Counted from the first letter of the stretch, positions 1 to 9,393 are shown. The stretch is DNA of 64,000 nucleotides from Petrimonas sulfuriphila (GCF_051201015.1 NZ_JBPEHI010000001.1), one strand, 5' to 3'. Program-made: numbers and translations. The notes: generated by a model not told the origin, from the sequence alone.

Positions 1-2
1 TG

Positions 3-554
3 GGTCAGCAACAAAATCCACATACGCTGTTTATCGGATGTTCCGATTCGCGGGTTGTTCCGCATCTGGTAACCCAGACCTTTCCCGGCGAATTGTTTGT
101 TGTAAGGAACATTGCCAATCTAGTCCCTTACTACAAAAAATATTCCGATACCTTCCTGGCCACCTCTGCGGTTATAGAATATGCGGTTAATCAGATGAAT
201 GTCAGTAATATTGTGGTGTGTGGACACTCCAACTGCGGGGGCTGTGCGGCCTTATATCAGGATAAAGAGCTCAAAAACCTTCCACATACAAAAAAATGGC
301 TCGAACTGGCATCGCCGGTGAAAAAGATCGTGGAGGAAAAAATCGCCAAAAACAAGATCAGCCTTGAAGAGCGCAGTTCATTTACCGAAAAAATGAATGT
401 GGTGGAGCAGGTCAATCACCTGATGAAATATCCTTATATCCGAAAACGGGTAAGGGAGGGGCGTTTAATCGTCATGGGCTGGTACTACCACATAGACAAG
501 GGGGAGATTTACAATTACGACAAGAAACGACGGAGATTTATCCGGGTTGAGTAA
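3..554 (+). CDS. Beta-class carbonic anhydrase, 5' end outside window
   Basis: Zinc enzyme that interconverts CO2 and bicarbonate in the cytoplasm. The frame is open from position 3, so the start lies upstream of the window. The beta-class signature is complete: CSDSR (zinc Cys codon at 39-41, Asp at 45-47, Arg at 51-53), followed by the second zinc site HSNCGGC with His at 225-227 and Cys at 234-236. The C-terminal part (VEQVNHLMKYPYI, then GWYYHIDKGEI) is also typical of the family. It is convergent with rnhB, with only 12 bp between the two stop codons. A TTG at 93 is not the start, because the catalytic CSDSR lies upstream of it. Confidence 0.93.
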   Translation, partial: GQQQNPHTLFIGCSDSRVVPHLVTQTFPGELFVVRNIANLVPYYKKYSDTFLATSAVIEYAVNQMNVSNIVVCGHSNCGGCAALYQDKELKNLPHTKKWLELASPVKKIVEEKIAKNKISLEERSSFTEKMNVVEQVNHLMKYPYIRKRVREGRLIVMGWYYHIDKGEIYNYDKKRRRFIRVE

Positions 555-566
555 TGAATCTTTTGT

Positions 567-1181
567 TTACCACTCGAATTTCAGTTGTTTTTCAATCAAG
601 TGAAAAGTCTGCCGGTGGTGGATCGTTATCCCGTGCTGTTTAATCGCTTCGCGATGCGCACGTGTAGGGTATCCTTTGTTGTGCATCCATCCGTAAACGG
701 GAAATTGATTGTGTAGGTTTTGCATATACTCATCCCGGTATGTTTTTGCCAGGACCGATGCTGCCGCAATCGACAAGTACTTTCCGTCACCCTTTATCAC
801 ACATGTGTGTGGAATCTGTTGGAACGGATGAAACCGGTTCCCGTCTATCAGGATATGTTCAGGCGTCACGGTCAGCCTGCTTAGGGCTTTGTGCATGGCT
901 TTAACCGATGCCCAGAGGATATTTAACTCGTCAATTTCATCCGGGGTGCACATTTCAACGGCGTAGCACATCGCACTCTGCTCAATGATAGGTCGGAGAC
1001 GGTTCCGTTCCCTTTCCGATAATTGCTTGGAATCGTTGAGCTCTTCGCACCGGAATCCGGGCTTGAGGACAACTGCAGCTGCGAAGACAGGGCCGGCAAG
1101 GCATCCGCGTCCCGCTTCGTCGCAACCGGCTTCGATGCAACCGGGGTGAAGGCAGCTCTCCAACGGTTTGTGTTGCTTCAT
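567..1181 (-). CDS. rnhB: Ribonuclease HII
   Basis: Cytoplasmic endonuclease that cleaves the RNA strand of RNA-DNA hybrids and single ribonucleotides in DNA. The protein has 204 residues, normal for the family. The N-terminal motif GCDEAGRG carries the first two acidic catalytic residues (D21, E22). LIDGN and the KGDGKYLSIAAASVLAK block follow in the usual order. The ATG overlaps the stop of the upstream metallophosphoesterase by 4 bp, so the two are probably translationally coupled. It is the last gene of a minus-strand cluster beginning with dnaA. Confidence 0.95.
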   Translation of the reverse strand: MKQHKPLESCLHPGCIEAGCDEAGRGCLAGPVFAAAVVLKPGFRCEELNDSKQLSERERNRLRPIIEQSAMCYAVEMCTPDEIDELNILWASVKAMHKALSRLTVTPEHILIDGNRFHPFQQIPHTCVIKGDGKYLSIAAASVLAKTYRDEYMQNLHNQFPVYGWMHNKGYPTRAHREAIKQHGITIHHRQTFHLIEKQLKFEW

Positions 1182-2431
1182 TTAAGATTAATTTTCAGTT
1201 TGTTGTCTGCCGGGGGGAAATCGAGCTGAAAAGAATTTATGTCGAAATTCTCATCACCCATTACTTCAGCAAATTGTTGGATTGAGCGGAGCATGCCCTC
1301 ATCAAGAACTTCATCGCCCTTCAGGTGCAATACATTTAAGCCAGTGAGCAGTTCGACCAACGCTTCCCGGGCATCATCCGCGAAAGGTATTCCCGTTTGT
1401 TGAAGTCGTGCCCGGACGCCTCGACGAATGATCGATTCCGTTGTTTTGCGGTATTTATCCTGCAAACCGGCTGTCCCGGGAACAGATTCGATAAAGCGGG
1501 TATCGATGGAGAGAGACGTGGAGTCGAGTGTTATCAGTCGATAAGGGAACGGATACTGTGACAGGCTTCCGGTTTCTACATCGTACAAGATGTTTTCTGC
1601 AGAACCCGTGAACTGTGTAATATCGTTGGAGTGGAAGTGTCCGGTAAATACGATTTTCAAGCCGGTAGCGGCAAGGATTCCTGCGGCAGACTCCCAGTTT
1701 TCCAGTATATGGCCCGGAAAAAACGTGGCCTGATAAGGCATGTGTTCTACAATGCCGTGATGCATCATACCCAGGACAGTAACGTTTTTTGCTTTTGTCT
1801 GGCGAAGGATATCAAGTGCCCAATTCATCGTTGAGGGGAGAATCCGCCCACCCGAAACTGACGTGGTTTTATGTTCTGCATATCGATTGGTATCGAAACA
1901 AAGCAACCACGTGTTTTCGTTAATTTCCGCCAGATAACTTAATGAGGCAGTGTCGAGTTTTAGCGCGCCGTTATAGCCGAAGGGCCCGTAAATTTCAGGA
2001 AACTCTTTGGCCGAAATGCTTTGAGCTGGAGCAGGGATCTCACCGATATATGCCCTCGAGTTGGGGATGTTGATGTCGTGGTTCCCGGGGATGACCTGGA
2101 TTCGCATTCCACGCTGTTGTAAAGGATAGAGCTTTTTGGTAAAGTCTATATGGCTTTGTTTCTCGCCATGGTTAGTTATGTCTCCTGTGATGAGTAATAT
2201 ATCTGTTCCCGCAGCTTCTATCTCCGCGAGAGTTTTGTCGAGAACGGCGTGTAAATCGGAAAGGTTTCTGCCCGTGGCTATTTCATACTTTTCCAGAGCT
2301 GCTCCCGGTTGAGCTATCTCTGGACTCAAGTAATGTATGTCGCTGAGGATGGCGATTCTCACCGGTTGCGAAACGACATTTGTCGATGGGAAAAAGAATA
2401 AGAGCAGCAAAAAAAAGGTGTATTTCTTCAT
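1178..2431 (-). CDS. Secreted calcineurin-like metallophosphoesterase
   Basis: A 417-residue protein with a Sec signal peptide (hydrophobic residues 6-15, probable cleavage near residue 22) and no lipobox Cys. The metallophosphoesterase metal ligands appear in order: DIH (D31, H33), GDITNHGE (D84), GNHD (N117, H118), HH at 224-225 and GHFH (H265, H267). This predicts a two-metal phosphodiesterase or phosphatase acting in the periplasm. The substrate cannot be read from the sequence. It lies 9 bp after the endonuclease gene and overlaps rnhB by 4 bp, so it sits inside an operon. Confidence 0.88.
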   Translation of the reverse strand: MKKYTFFLLLLFFFPSTNVVSQPVRIAILSDIHYLSPEIAQPGAALEKYEIATGRNLSDLHAVLDKTLAEIEAAGTDILLITGDITNHGEKQSHIDFTKKLYPLQQRGMRIQVIPGNHDINIPNSRAYIGEIPAPAQSISAKEFPEIYGPFGYNGALKLDTASLSYLAEINENTWLLCFDTNRYAEHKTTSVSGGRILPSTMNWALDILRQTKAKNVTVLGMMHHGIVEHMPYQATFFPGHILENWESAAGILAATGLKIVFTGHFHSNDITQFTGSAENILYDVETGSLSQYPFPYRLITLDSTSLSIDTRFIESVPGTAGLQDKYRKTTESIIRRGVRARLQQTGIPFADDAREALVELLTGLNVLHLKGDEVLDEGMLRSIQQFAEVMGDENFDINSFQLDFPPADNKLKINLK

Positions 2432-2440
2432 GGCAATATT

Positions 2441-3304
2441 CTACTTCAGATTAAAAGGTTGATTCTTCTTATTTCCCCACACATGCTCTGCCAGTTCGGG
2501 ATGGTCGATAAACGGATTTCGGTTTTTCTGGATGCCAAAGACGGCTTGGTTGCGGTCCCGTTCCTTGGTACTGACCGGATCTTCGCGATGCCACCGCAGA
2601 AACATTTCAAGTGCCCAGTTTTTAATGGCCGGATAGGTGTTTCCTCCAACCTGTGGCGATTCCCAGCTGGCAACGTTGCTCTCATAAGCCGTAACCATAT
2701 AGAAATAGGTTCGGGCAAAATCGCCCTTGTACTCATCTATTGGCTCAAAAACGGTTTGAGTGAAATTACCGGATGTATTTTGTCCGATTCTCGAACCGTT
2801 TGCCGACTTCCAAGAAAAAATACCAACTTCACCCAGCGGCAAATTTCCCCGCCGGTTGTTCACGTATCCGTCGGTTGGGTAAATGTGGAAAAGGTCGGAA
2901 TACATGGGTGATGCTCCCTTAAACCAGCTTTGAGGAATGGTGTGTTCGCGGTTATAGCAATCACCTTCGCTGCGGTAAGTGCCACATTTCTTATGATGAA
3001 ACGAGAAGGAGTAAATTATTTCCCCGCTGGGATTATCGGAATACATATCCCAGACAGAACCGTCGGCCTTAACGTCGGTTTTTTCAAAAGCCGACCAGAT
3101 CTCAGCGTACGAAACGATATCTGGATTGCCGATTATACCGAAAAGTGCTGTTTTTAGTTCCGCCCCTTTTTTCCCCGTAGCCGCGCTGTAATATTCCCGG
3201 TAAGTGTTTGTAGACAGGTTTGTGTCGGAGTCCGACGGCTTTTGTTTGCATGCCAGACAGAGGGCAAACAGAGACAGATACAGAAGAAAACGAAAAAGTC
3301 TCAT
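2441..3304 (-). CDS. Endonuclease I family lipoprotein (His-Me finger nuclease)
   Basis: A 287-residue protein with a signal peptide ending in a lipobox-like LAC (Cys19), so it is probably anchored to the outer membrane or periplasmic face. The nuclease core is recognised by NREHTIPQSW (catalytic His121) and the downstream YVNNRRGNLPLGEV segment, both characteristic of the endonuclease_1 family. It should be a non-specific DNA/RNA nuclease, perhaps for nutrient scavenging. It lies 29 bp after dnaA and 9 bp before the metallophosphoesterase, all in the same direction. Confidence 0.9.
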   Translation of the reverse strand: MRLFRFLLYLSLFALCLACKQKPSDSDTNLSTNTYREYYSAATGKKGAELKTALFGIIGNPDIVSYAEIWSAFEKTDVKADGSVWDMYSDNPSGEIIYSFSFHHKKCGTYRSEGDCYNREHTIPQSWFKGASPMYSDLFHIYPTDGYVNNRRGNLPLGEVGIFSWKSANGSRIGQNTSGNFTQTVFEPIDEYKGDFARTYFYMVTAYESNVASWESPQVGGNTYPAIKNWALEMFLRWHREDPVSTKERDRNQAVFGIQKNRNPFIDHPELAEHVWGNKKNQPFNLK

Positions 3305-3333
3305 TGTATGCTGTGGGTGAGATACCCGTAATG

Positions 3334-4734
3334 TTAAGATTGCAGCAGACGCTCTATTTCCTCAATGTCGGCGCGAAAACCTTTGTCTACTTCAGACAGG
3401 TCCCTGATGGTGTTGCAAGCGTGTAGGACAGTAGCGTGATTTCGGTTTCCCACCTGAATTCCGATCTGAGAAAGCGACAGTTCGGTGTGTTTCTTGATGA
3501 AAAACATGGTTACCTGACGCGCCTGTACAATTTCTCTTTTTCGGGAGGCTGATTGAATCAAATCTCTCTTTACATTGTAGAAATCACTGACCGTTTCCTG
3601 GATCTTTTGCACGGTAATCTTTTTCTTCTCGAAACGGATATTTTGCTCCATAACGCGGCGTGCCAGAGTAATATCAATTTCACGGTTGTTGATGATGGAG
3701 TGAGCCATTAGCGAAACAATGATGCCTTCCAGGTCGCGCACATTTTCCGTCACGTTTTCAGCAATAAATTCGATTACCTGATCGGAGATAGTCAGTCCGT
3801 CGGTTAAGATCTTATGCTTCAGTATTTTTTTGCGAAGTTCTTTGTCCGGACGCTCCAGTTTGGTGGAAAGCCCCCAACGGAAACGAGTTAATAAACGTTC
3901 TTCCATTCCCTGCATTTCGGTGGGCGAACAATCTGATGTCATGACCAGTTGCTTGTTGTTCTGATGCAAATGGTTGAAGATGTGAAAAAAAGTGTTTTGG
4001 GTTTTTTCCAATCCGGATAATTCCTGAATATCATCAATAATGAGGACATCAATGCTTTGGTAAAAGTTGATGAAATCGTTTATCGTGTTGAAACGCCGGG
4101 CATCGGTGTATTGTACCTTAAACAGGTGTGCCGTAATATAAAGAACTTTCTTGTCCGGATATAGTTCAAGCACTTTCGATCCAACAGCGTGACAAAGGTG
4201 CGTTTTTCCAACTCCCGATTTTCCGTACACGAAAAGCGGATTAAAAGCGGTTTTTGCCGGATTTAAACCCACGGCTTCGGCTGCGGTGCGCGCCAGGCGG
4301 TTGCTTTCGCCTTCGAAGAAGTTGTTAAACGTGTATTTGGAATTTATCTGGGAATCGAACTCAGCCGGTTCAACCCTGTCGAAAGGACTAGGTACCTTTA
4401 CAGAAACCGGATTTTGATTTTTCTTGTCTGAAACAGTGAATTTGGGCTCCCCGCGCATCTCCACCATAGTATTGCTTTCCGCCTCCACCAGGATGCGGTA
4501 GTTGAGAATAGTTCCTTCTCCTATTTTGCGGTAGAGGGTCTGCTGGATAAGATCAATGTATTTGTCCTCAAGATATTCGTAAAAAAACTGACTGGGTACT
4601 TGAATGGTGAGAACATTGTCTTCATATTTCAACGGGACAATTGGACTAAACCACGTGTTGAATGCAGCTTCGGGGATAATATCACGAATTACATCAAGAC
4701 AGTTCTTCCATAAAATTTTGTAGTCAGTGTTCAT
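3334..4734 (-). CDS. dnaA: Chromosomal replication initiator protein DnaA
   Basis: Initiator that binds DnaA boxes and opens the origin. The 466 residues contain an N-terminal oligomerisation domain (about 1-85), a linker, the AAA+ domain with Walker A GKSGVGKTHL (171-180) and Walker B VLIIDDIQ (230-237), and the C-terminal DNA-binding domain with NRNHATVLHACNTI near the end. The upstream 383 bp is AT-rich and may hold its promoter. I did not find a convincing cluster of DnaA boxes there. The gene heads a minus-strand cluster with endonuclease I, a phosphoesterase and rnhB. Confidence 0.98.
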   Translation of the reverse strand: MNTDYKILWKNCLDVIRDIIPEAAFNTWFSPIVPLKYEDNVLTIQVPSQFFYEYLEDKYIDLIQQTLYRKIGEGTILNYRILVEAESNTMVEMRGEPKFTVSDKKNQNPVSVKVPSPFDRVEPAEFDSQINSKYTFNNFFEGESNRLARTAAEAVGLNPAKTAFNPLFVYGKSGVGKTHLCHAVGSKVLELYPDKKVLYITAHLFKVQYTDARRFNTINDFINFYQSIDVLIIDDIQELSGLEKTQNTFFHIFNHLHQNNKQLVMTSDCSPTEMQGMEERLLTRFRWGLSTKLERPDKELRKKILKHKILTDGLTISDQVIEFIAENVTENVRDLEGIIVSLMAHSIINNREIDITLARRVMEQNIRFEKKKITVQKIQETVSDFYNVKRDLIQSASRKREIVQARQVTMFFIKKHTELSLSQIGIQVGNRNHATVLHACNTIRDLSEVDKGFRADIEEIERLLQS

Positions 4735-5117
4735 TCGAATAAATTAACGATTTTCCTCTCTTCTATTGGTTGTGTTTAATTAATTTGGGGAATACAAATT
4801 TTCAAAAAAAAATCGAGAAAAAAAAATCCTGTTTCCTTTGTTTTTCCTGAAATAAAAACACTCGCTTAATTATCAATTGGATAGGCGTATGCTGCTGTTT
4901 ATAAGCGGGTTGGGCCTGAATTCATTGTCGTAATCAATTGATATATAGAACTCTGTGATAAGTGTATAGTCTTTACCCGTTTGTACAAAATAAGCATGTG
5001 TTTTATGTCTTAAACTCAATTACCCAAAGGGTTTATCATACGACGAAAAACAGGGCTGATATTTAGAATCATTCTATATAAAGTTTGATCGGCAAATTTA
5101 TTCCATATTTAGGAAAC
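4735..5117. other. Intergenic region upstream of dnaA, AT-rich
   Basis: 383 bp between the dnaA start and the stop of the MCE gene, both on the minus strand. It has long A/T runs (for example 4801-4830). I found no RNA gene, no clear terminator and no exact CAAAnnTA (minus-strand -7 box) close to dnaA. The nearest, CAAAATAA near 4986, has one mismatch and is far away. The single TTATC-ACA-like word near 4953 does not fit the 9-bp DnaA box consensus, so this is not supported as an origin. Confidence 0.5.
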
Positions 5118-6020
5118 TTAGAACAGGCGCACCCTTATGCTCAAATATCGCTCGGGATTTTCACGAATATCTTCCAGCAGTTTTGTTGCAGTTTGTATGG
5201 TGTTTGTCAAACTATCGTGTAACTGGGTGTCGTTAGTTAATTTCCCCAATGAATTGTCGGTACTGGTCAGTTTTGATGACAGTATCTTCAGGTTTTCTAC
5301 CGTATTGTCGATTGAGTTGAACGTCTTTTGGAGTTCCAGCGAATTAAGTTCTGCCGTAACCTCTTTTAAATCGTTGGAAACGGCTGTGAGGTTTTGGGTT
5401 ACTGTTGGTAAATCTTTTCGGATCGATGCCATTACAGCGTTCACGCTTTTGCTGGATTCATCCAGTTGGGCAACTGTAGATCCGATACCTGCTATCGATT
5501 GTTCCCACATTGGATTAGACATCAGTTTGTTCAGTGTCAGGACTACAGAGTCTATGTGTGTCAGAATGGAGTCAGCCTTGGGGGCAACGTTGGCAACGCT
5601 GTTCATCATCCCTTGTTTCTGCCGGCCGTGCAGCGTGTCTCCGGGAGAAAGAAGCTTTGAAGCCTCTTTATTTGCAACCAGGCTTACCGTAGAGGCTCCC
5701 AGTAGATCCGATCCAAATTCGAAATAACTCCCCTGCGGAATCCGATAATCGCCTTCGAGGTTGATGTCCACAGCGAACTGGATCGGGTCTGTACTGTGCA
5801 TTTTGATGGCGTTGACCAGTCCGATCTGGTATCCGTTTACATAAACCGGTGATGAGGGGTAAAGTCCGGTAACATCATCGAACATGACAACGTAGGTGTT
5901 TTGCTTTTTCAAAATATTTGTTCCCTTCAGAAAGTTCACTCCAAAATAAAGGAGAACCAGGGCTATAAGAAAGGAAACTCCGATGATGAAATTTCTGCTG
6001 AACTTGCCTTGAGCTTGCAT
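5118..6020 (-). CDS. MCE family lipid-transport protein (MlaD-like)
   Basis: A 300-residue protein with one N-terminal membrane anchor (about residues 10-30) and an MCE domain (about 40-115, YVVMFDDVTGLYPSSPVYVNGYQIG and following). A long helical region follows (about 150-280), rich in Leu/Ser/Asn heptad-like spacing. Family members bind phospholipids and form rings for lipid transport between inner and outer membranes, usually with an ABC ATPase and permease. Those partners are not adjacent here. It starts 9 bp after the amidase gene, so the two are probably co-transcribed. Confidence 0.88.
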   Translation of the reverse strand: MQAQGKFSRNFIIGVSFLIALVLLYFGVNFLKGTNILKKQNTYVVMFDDVTGLYPSSPVYVNGYQIGLVNAIKMHSTDPIQFAVDINLEGDYRIPQGSYFEFGSDLLGASTVSLVANKEASKLLSPGDTLHGRQKQGMMNSVANVAPKADSILTHIDSVVLTLNKLMSNPMWEQSIAGIGSTVAQLDESSKSVNAVMASIRKDLPTVTQNLTAVSNDLKEVTAELNSLELQKTFNSIDNTVENLKILSSKLTSTDNSLGKLTNDTQLHDSLTNTIQTATKLLEDIRENPERYLSIRVRLF

Positions 6021-6029
6021 AAATTATTC

Positions 6030-7124
6030 TTATTTTACTCTTTTGCCGTCCCTGAATTCAACAATGAAAGCGTCTTTGAATTTTCTTTGAACGGTTTTGA
6101 GTGTTTTGTTTGCTTCATTAAGATCGGATGACCGGCCGTACGTGTATTTATATGTTTTGCCGTCTAAATAAAAATCTACCGGATTCAACCCTTTCAGTTG
6201 CGAAGAATTATCGGCCAGTTTTCGGGGAGCTGTAAGGAACTGTATCCTGTATTCGCTTGTTCCGGTTACATCCATCCCGGTAGAGGGAGGGTTGGCTGCA
6301 ATTGTCTTTCGTTGTTCCGGATTGGTAAATACATGACTTTTTTTGTCGTATTCGTGTTTGTATTCCTTAAAAGCCAAATAAACGGAGTTTGCCAATGATC
6401 TTTGTCCGCTTTCGGTTTTCATATACTTTTCGTCGGAAGGATTTGAAATGTACCCCAGCTCCACAAGGATACTCGGCATAGCCACTTCCCGGAGCACCAG
6501 AAAACCGGCCTGCCTGACATCCCGGTTAGTCCTTTTCGAGTTGTTTACCAGCCTGTTTTGTACCAACGATGCAAAGTAAACGCTTTGCTGAAGGTACTGG
6601 TCGGTCATAAACTCAAACATGATGTATGACTCTGGCTCGTTAGGGTCAAATCCCTGGTACTTGGTGGAATAATCATCTTCATAGAGAATTACCGAGTTTT
6701 CCGCTTTGGCAACATCCAGGTTGTCCTTGCTCCGGTGCAGCCCCAACACAAATGTCTCCACGCCTTGCGGAGACCTTTTTCTCCTGTCAAGCGCATTACA
6801 GTGTAGCGAAATATACAGGTCGGCCTTAGCTTTGTTGGCTATCTCGGCCCTTTTGTTTAACTCTACGAACCTATCGGTATCTCTTGTGTATAAAACTTTT
6901 ACGTCCGGATGGTTGTTCTTGATGAGCTCGCCTAGCTTTTTCCCGACAACGAGAACGATGTCCTTTTCTTTTGAGCTTGATCCGATCGCACCTGGATCGC
7001 GGCCTCCGTGGCCGGGGTCAATAACAACCGTGAATCCGTTTTTTTGAGCGAAAGCACTTTCTGCCGGAATCAGAAATAAAACTCCTAAACCGTAAATAAT
7101 AAGTTTTTTCAGTCGTAACAGCAT
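6030..7124 (-). CDS. N-acetylmuramoyl-L-alanine amidase (Amidase_3)
   Basis: Zinc hydrolase that removes stem peptides from peptidoglycan in the periplasm. The 364 residues begin with a signal peptide (cut near AFA, residue 26). The catalytic domain starts VVIDPGHGGRDPGAIG (zinc His39) and continues with E53 in SSKEKD, SLHCNA (His108) and LVELGYISN near residue 220. The C-terminal ~75 residues (EYRIQFLTAPRKL to the end) resemble a SPOR/sporulation-related repeat, which would target it to denuded septal glycan. A possible minus-strand -7 box (TATTTTTG) lies at 7148-7155. Confidence 0.93.
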   Translation of the reverse strand: MLLRLKKLIIYGLGVLFLIPAESAFAQKNGFTVVIDPGHGGRDPGAIGSSSKEKDIVLVVGKKLGELIKNNHPDVKVLYTRDTDRFVELNKRAEIANKAKADLYISLHCNALDRRKRSPQGVETFVLGLHRSKDNLDVAKAENSVILYEDDYSTKYQGFDPNEPESYIMFEFMTDQYLQQSVYFASLVQNRLVNNSKRTNRDVRQAGFLVLREVAMPSILVELGYISNPSDEKYMKTESGQRSLANSVYLAFKEYKHEYDKKSHVFTNPEQRKTIAANPPSTGMDVTGTSEYRIQFLTAPRKLADNSSQLKGLNPVDFYLDGKTYKYTYGRSSDLNEANKTLKTVQRKFKDAFIVEFRDGKRVK

Positions 7125-7147
7125 CTTTCTGTCAGTTTTATTTCGTA

Positions 7148-7155
7148 CAAAAATA
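7148..7155 (-). promoter_or_regulatory. Possible -7 box for the amidase-MCE operon
   Basis: On the minus strand this reads TATTTTTG, a match to the Bacteroidetes -7 consensus TAnnTTTG, 24 bp upstream of the amidase ATG. No TTTG at the expected -33 spacing was seen, so support is partial. Confidence 0.35.
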
Positions 7156-7207
7156 GATAATTATTTTGTACTAAAGCGCAGTAAGCCGTGATTACACTAT
7201 TTTTAAC

Positions 7208-7234
7208 AAAAAAAAGCCACACCAACGGTGCAGC
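7208..7234 (-). terminator. Rho-independent terminator after the TlpA-like gene
   Basis: On the minus strand, 29 bp after the TlpA-like stop codon, an 8-bp stem including two G-U pairs (arms 7234-7227 and 7223-7216, loop GTT) is followed by eight T residues (7215-7208). Confidence 0.75.
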
Positions 7235-7262
7235 CCTTTTAAACAGGTGAAATAACGGGATT

Positions 7263-8378
7263 TTATTCTCCCAACAATTCATTCAGTTTATTGTGAAGTT
7301 CTGCTCCACGCAGGTCTTTGGCAATAATGATCCCCTCCTTGTCCAAAAGGACGGTGTGCGGAATACCGCGGAAAGCGTACAGCTCTACCACCGGGGTATC
7401 CCAGAACTTAAGTTCAGACATCTGGGGCCAGGTCATGTTCAACTCTTTTATGCCGCTCAGCCACCTTTCTCTTTCCCGGTCGAGAGAAACTCCCACAACT
7501 TCAAAACCTTTGTTTTTGTAATTGTTGTAAGCTGCAACCACATTGGGCATTTCGTCGCGGCAAGGGCCGCACCAGGCTGCCCAGAAGTCGATCAGGACAA
7601 CCTTTCCTTTTCCTGCGTAATCCGATAATGAAATGTCGTTTCCTTCCGGATCTTTCATTGTAAAATCGATGAATTTCTGGCCGATAGCTACTCTTTCGGC
7701 ATTTTCAAGACGTTTAACGATGCGTTGAATACTTTCTTGCGATTTATAAGCTTCATCCGTTAACGCAAGGATTTCGCGCTGGGTTTCCGGTTCAAACATC
7801 TCTGCGGAAGTCATAAAGAGGAATTTACCCAGCGGATTGGCTATGTTGGCTTTGATGAAATCAGCTGTTTTGCTAGATATATCGCCGGATAACTTTTCGT
7901 ATTGCGCGGTAAGTGCGGCATCCAGTGAGTCTGTCATTGCACCCGTCGATGCAGCTTCCTGGTATTGTTGAGAGAGTGCGCGAATTTCTTTCGTTATATT
8001 TTCCTGTTCTGTCCTGAACGTATTGTAGGCGTCGTTTAGCTGTGAACCTGAAACCGTAACGGTGGAATCGAACTGCACGCGGATGGTTCCCGGCTCTAAA
8101 ATGGCAAGCACCCTTGATGGTTTCTGAGGGTTAACCGTTTCGTCCAGAGCGATAAAGCGTAATACGGTTGAGTCGGCAGATCCTTCGAATTTGAACGAGC
8201 CGTTTGTTACAACGGCAGTGTCAACCGACACCATCTCGTTGGTTGTCATTTCCTGAATATATACGTTTTTGCCTTCATAGGCAGGATCAGTAACGGTTCC
8301 GTCAATTTTGTAAGTTTTGTTGTTTTGACAAGAGATCAAAACGAAAGCTGTGATTAATAGGAGTGAAAATTTTTTCAT
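7263..8378 (-). CDS. DUF4369/TlpA-like thioredoxin lipoprotein
   Basis: A 371-residue lipoprotein: signal peptide with lipobox LISC (Cys17), an N-terminal DUF4369-type domain (about 22-130) with Asp/Glu-rich beta strands, a helical middle (about 125-230), and a C-terminal TlpA/AhpC-like thioredoxin domain with WAAWCGPCRDEMP (CGPC redox site near residue 270). It probably acts as a periplasmic disulfide reductase or oxidoreductase. The partner is not known. It is monocistronic, with its own terminator and a possible -7 box at 8408-8415 on the minus strand. Confidence 0.92.
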   Translation of the reverse strand: MKKFSLLLITAFVLISCQNNKTYKIDGTVTDPAYEGKNVYIQEMTTNEMVSVDTAVVTNGSFKFEGSADSTVLRFIALDETVNPQKPSRVLAILEPGTIRVQFDSTVTVSGSQLNDAYNTFRTEQENITKEIRALSQQYQEAASTGAMTDSLDAALTAQYEKLSGDISSKTADFIKANIANPLGKFLFMTSAEMFEPETQREILALTDEAYKSQESIQRIVKRLENAERVAIGQKFIDFTMKDPEGNDISLSDYAGKGKVVLIDFWAAWCGPCRDEMPNVVAAYNNYKNKGFEVVGVSLDRERERWLSGIKELNMTWPQMSELKFWDTPVVELYAFRGIPHTVLLDKEGIIIAKDLRGAELHNKLNELLGE

Positions 8379-8407
8379 ACGATTTTTCTTTTATTCTTTA
8401 AACGGTG

Positions 8408-8415
8408 CAAATATA
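8408..8415 (-). promoter_or_regulatory. Possible -7 box for the TlpA-like gene
   Basis: Minus-strand TATATTTG matches TAnnTTTG and lies 30 bp upstream of the start codon. No clear -33 element was seen. Confidence 0.4.
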
Positions 8416-8649
8416 CATAAAAAAAGAGAGTTAGCCCATTCTTTGCTGTTTTTTTGTTGCCTTGATAATAAATGAATGATAAAGCCGTTTTAAAATAAAA
8501 GAGACAGAAATGGCTAATCCTGATTTTATCCGACGATTCTCCTTGTCCCACGAATCCGATGCAAAAGTTCCGGACCGTTTAAGCATATGTATTGTTCTTC
8601 AATATGCAAGATCGCTGCGTATAGAGAAAAAACTGCCTACCCATTTAGG

Positions 8650-8685
8650 TTTGTTCATCATCAATTGATTTTTTTATTATCTTTG
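8650..8685 (+). promoter_or_regulatory. Promoter of rpe
   Basis: TATCTTTG at 8678-8685 is an exact Bacteroidetes -7 element, with a TTTG at 8650-8653 upstream. The 24-nt gap is longer than the 19-20 nt of the best promoters here. Transcription from it would start near 8691, which excludes the in-frame extension back to 8587 and favours the ATG at 8695 or 8707. Confidence 0.55.
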
Positions 8686-8694
8686 ACACTCAAA

Positions 8695-9357
8695 ATGGAT
8701 AACGATATGAATCATCTGGTTGCGCCGTCATTGCTCTCGGCGAATTTCCTAAATCTTGAAAAAGATATCGAAATGCTGAATCGGAGTGAAGCCGATTGGA
8801 TACACCTTGATATCATGGATGGTGTTTTTGTTCCCAATATTTCTTTTGGGTTCCCGGTTCTGGACCTGTTGAAAGAAAGGACGAGCAAGTCTCTGGATGT
8901 GCACTTGATGATTGTTCAACCCGAGAAATTCGTAGACGAAATTGCCGCTGCGGGTACGGAATACATGAATGTCCATTACGAGGCATGTACACATTTGCAT
9001 CGTGTGGTTAGCGAGATCAAGAAGCGCGGAATGAAAGCCGGGGTTACTCTTAATCCGCACACTCCGGTTTTGTTGCTCGAAGACATTATCCGAGATTTAG
9101 ATATGGTTTTACTCATGTCGGTTAATCCTGGTTTTGGCGGTCAAAAATTCATTGAACATTCGCTGGAGAAAGTTAAGGTGTTGAAAGAATTGATTCTTCG
9201 GAAAAATGCCCGGGCACTTATCGAGGTTGACGGAGGAGTGAATCTTGAAACCGGAAAAAGGCTGCTAGAGGCTGGAGCTGATGTGTTGGTTGCCGGAAAT
9301 TTTGTTTTCTCTTCTCAAGATCCCATACATACTATTCATCAACTGAAATCGTTGTAA
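8695..9357 (+). CDS. rpe: Ribulose-phosphate 3-epimerase
   Basis: Interconverts ribulose 5-phosphate and xylulose 5-phosphate in the pentose phosphate pathway. The TIM-barrel motifs are all present: APSLLSANF, HLDIMDGVFVPN, VHLMI, MSVNPGFGGQKF and EVDGGVN. I place the start at ATG 8695 (220 residues), with ATG 8707 as the alternative. The frame is open upstream to 8587, but that stretch overlaps the promoter and adds no family sequence. The gene is followed by comEC after 36 bp. Confidence 0.95.
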   Translation: MDNDMNHLVAPSLLSANFLNLEKDIEMLNRSEADWIHLDIMDGVFVPNISFGFPVLDLLKERTSKSLDVHLMIVQPEKFVDEIAAAGTEYMNVHYEACTHLHRVVSEIKKRGMKAGVTLNPHTPVLLLEDIIRDLDMVLLMSVNPGFGGQKFIEHSLEKVKVLKELILRKNARALIEVDGGVNLETGKRLLEAGADVLVAGNFVFSSQDPIHTIHQLKSL

Positions 9358-9393
9358 TTCTCTGAAAAACACTCCCTCATAAGCGTGACAGTT

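Noticed and set aside
4735..5117. Possible chromosomal origin next to dnaA
   Set aside because: AT-rich but no cluster of TTATNCACA boxes on either strand. A GC-skew plot of the genome would be needed.
8587..8694. N-terminal extension of rpe
   Set aside because: Covers the -33/-7 promoter, and adds residues not found in the epimerase family.
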